Below, piece after piece: positions 6,268-6,608 of a stretch of DNA of 6,608 bases. The position numbers and the translations under genes were made by a program. How positions within the stretch are numbered: position 1 is the stretch's first letter; every line of letters starts with the position of its first letter. The stretch is from an uncultured Rhodopirellula sp. (GTDB taxonomy: Bacteria; Planctomycetota; Planctomycetia; Pirellulales; Pirellulaceae), in contig CAJXTM010000221.1 of the NCBI GenBank assembly GCA_913061385.1, positions 1 to 6,608 on the forward strand, written 5' to 3'. The notes under the pieces are model-generated. The model worked only from the letters and a program-made list of their open reading frames with translations, ran no database searches and was not told the origin of the DNA.

Positions 6268-6560
6268 ATGAAAAGACGATCGCACCAGAGTCGCCGAAAA
6301 TTCCTTCAGGGTACTGGCATCGCGCTGGCGCTACCATTGATGGAAAGTCAGTTGAGCCGGGCAGAGGAAAGAGTGGATGCCAATCCGCGGCGTCTGGTCT
6401 GTATCGGTAACCACCTTGGGTACTACCCCGGTAACTTCTTCCCCGAGACGGACGGCAAGAACTACAAGATCAGCCCGACGATCAAACACATCGACGCCCA
6501 TCGGGATGACTTTACCGTCTTCTCGAACCTCGATGATGGGATGACCGGCGGGCACAAGGG
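6268..6560 (+). CDS. DUF1552 Tat-exported protein, N-terminal fragment
   Basis: Only the first 97 codons and two bases are present; the genomic sequence ends at 6560 and the frame then reads into adapter. The start is ATG 6268 or the adjacent ATG 6265; an in-frame ATG at 6247 meets a stop at 6259. A twin-arginine signal is plain: SRRKFLQ (residues 8-14), a hydrophobic core GTGIALALPLM (15-25) and a possible cleavage site SRA/EE at 32/33. RRLVCIGNHLGYYPGNFFPE (41-60) and DDFTVFSNLDDGMTGGHKG (80-98) match the start of the DUF1552 family, usually 400 to 470 residues, common in Planctomycetota, exported folded, and often next to DUF1592/DUF1588/DUF1587 cytochrome-containing proteins. The biochemical role is not established. 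It follows the anti-sigma gene by about 20 bases with only a weak ribosome site (GAGTGAG), so it is probably in the same operon. Confidence 0.88.
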
Positions 6561-6608
6561 CTGTCTCTTATACACATCTGACGCTGCCGACGACTCCTTA
6601 CGTGTAGA
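6561..6608 (+). other. Nextera Read 1 adapter, i5 index and P5 start (artefact)
   Basis: The inverse mosaic end CTGTCTCTTATACACATCT is at 6561-6579, followed by GACGCTGCCGACGA (6580-6593). CTCCTTAC (6594-6601) is the complement of index S505/N505 (GTAAGGAG, from memory), and GTGTAGA (6602-6608) begins the P5 sequence. The biological sequence stops at 6560. The DUF1552 frame reads through this stretch without a stop, so any translation beyond residue 98 is artefact. Confidence 0.98.

Noticed and set aside
6331..6555. 74-codon minus-strand frame at the right end
   Set aside because: It is antisense to the DUF1552 start, whose Tat signal and family motifs are clear.
1..6608. CRISPR array, insertion sequence, tRNA or rRNA
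   Set aside because: No spaced direct repeats, transposase motifs, terminal inverted repeats of genomic origin, or RNA gene signatures were seen. The matching ends are adapter mosaic ends, not a natural transposon.

Overview
The window looks like a short contig from a planctomycete-like bacterium (Planctomycetota, possibly Pirellulales or Planctomycetales). It is still flanked by untrimmed Illumina Nextera adapter at both ends (1-36 and 6561-6608), so only 37-6560 is biological. The assignment rests on gene content, not a marker gene: an ECF sigma factor overlapping a FecR-type anti-sigma factor and followed by a Tat-exported DUF1552 protein, beside an FG-GAP/VCBS protein with an ASPIC/UnbV end and a short-repeat lipoprotein. 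These families are typical of Planctomycetota, and most minus-strand genes lack a strong Shine-Dalgarno site.

Layout. The left edge (37-307) has no confident gene. It holds two mutually exclusive short open frames that run into the adapter and a cluster of four ATGCAT palindromes. Three minus-strand genes follow, each encoding an exported protein; in transcription order they are a 308-residue conserved hypothetical protein with an EExxH motif (3687-2761), a 485-residue seven-repeat FG-GAP protein (2647-1190), and a 208-residue lipoprotein made of 22-residue repeats (934-308). Gaps of 113 and 255 bases separate them, so they may be transcribed together or separately. A divergent intergenic region of about 615 bases (3688-4302) separates them from the plus-strand operon: an ECF sigma factor (4303-4863), a FecR-domain anti-sigma factor (4860-6245, 4-base overlap) and the start of a DUF1552 protein (6268 on, cut by the right adapter).

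How the parts may work together. The plus-strand module reads as an envelope-sensing switch. The membrane-spanning FecR protein would hold the sigma factor at the membrane and respond through its large exported part, which ends in an extra beta-rich domain instead of the LamG domain often found in planctomycete homologues. The DUF1552 gene would be an operon partner or target. The minus-strand genes encode exported proteins, two of them with acidic DxDxDG loops of the calcium-binding type. Whether the sigma factor controls the divergent genes cannot be decided from the sequence. The most unusual features are the FecR C-terminal domain, the EExxH protein, the regular 22-residue repeat lipoprotein, and the complete library-molecule arrangement of adapters at the ends.
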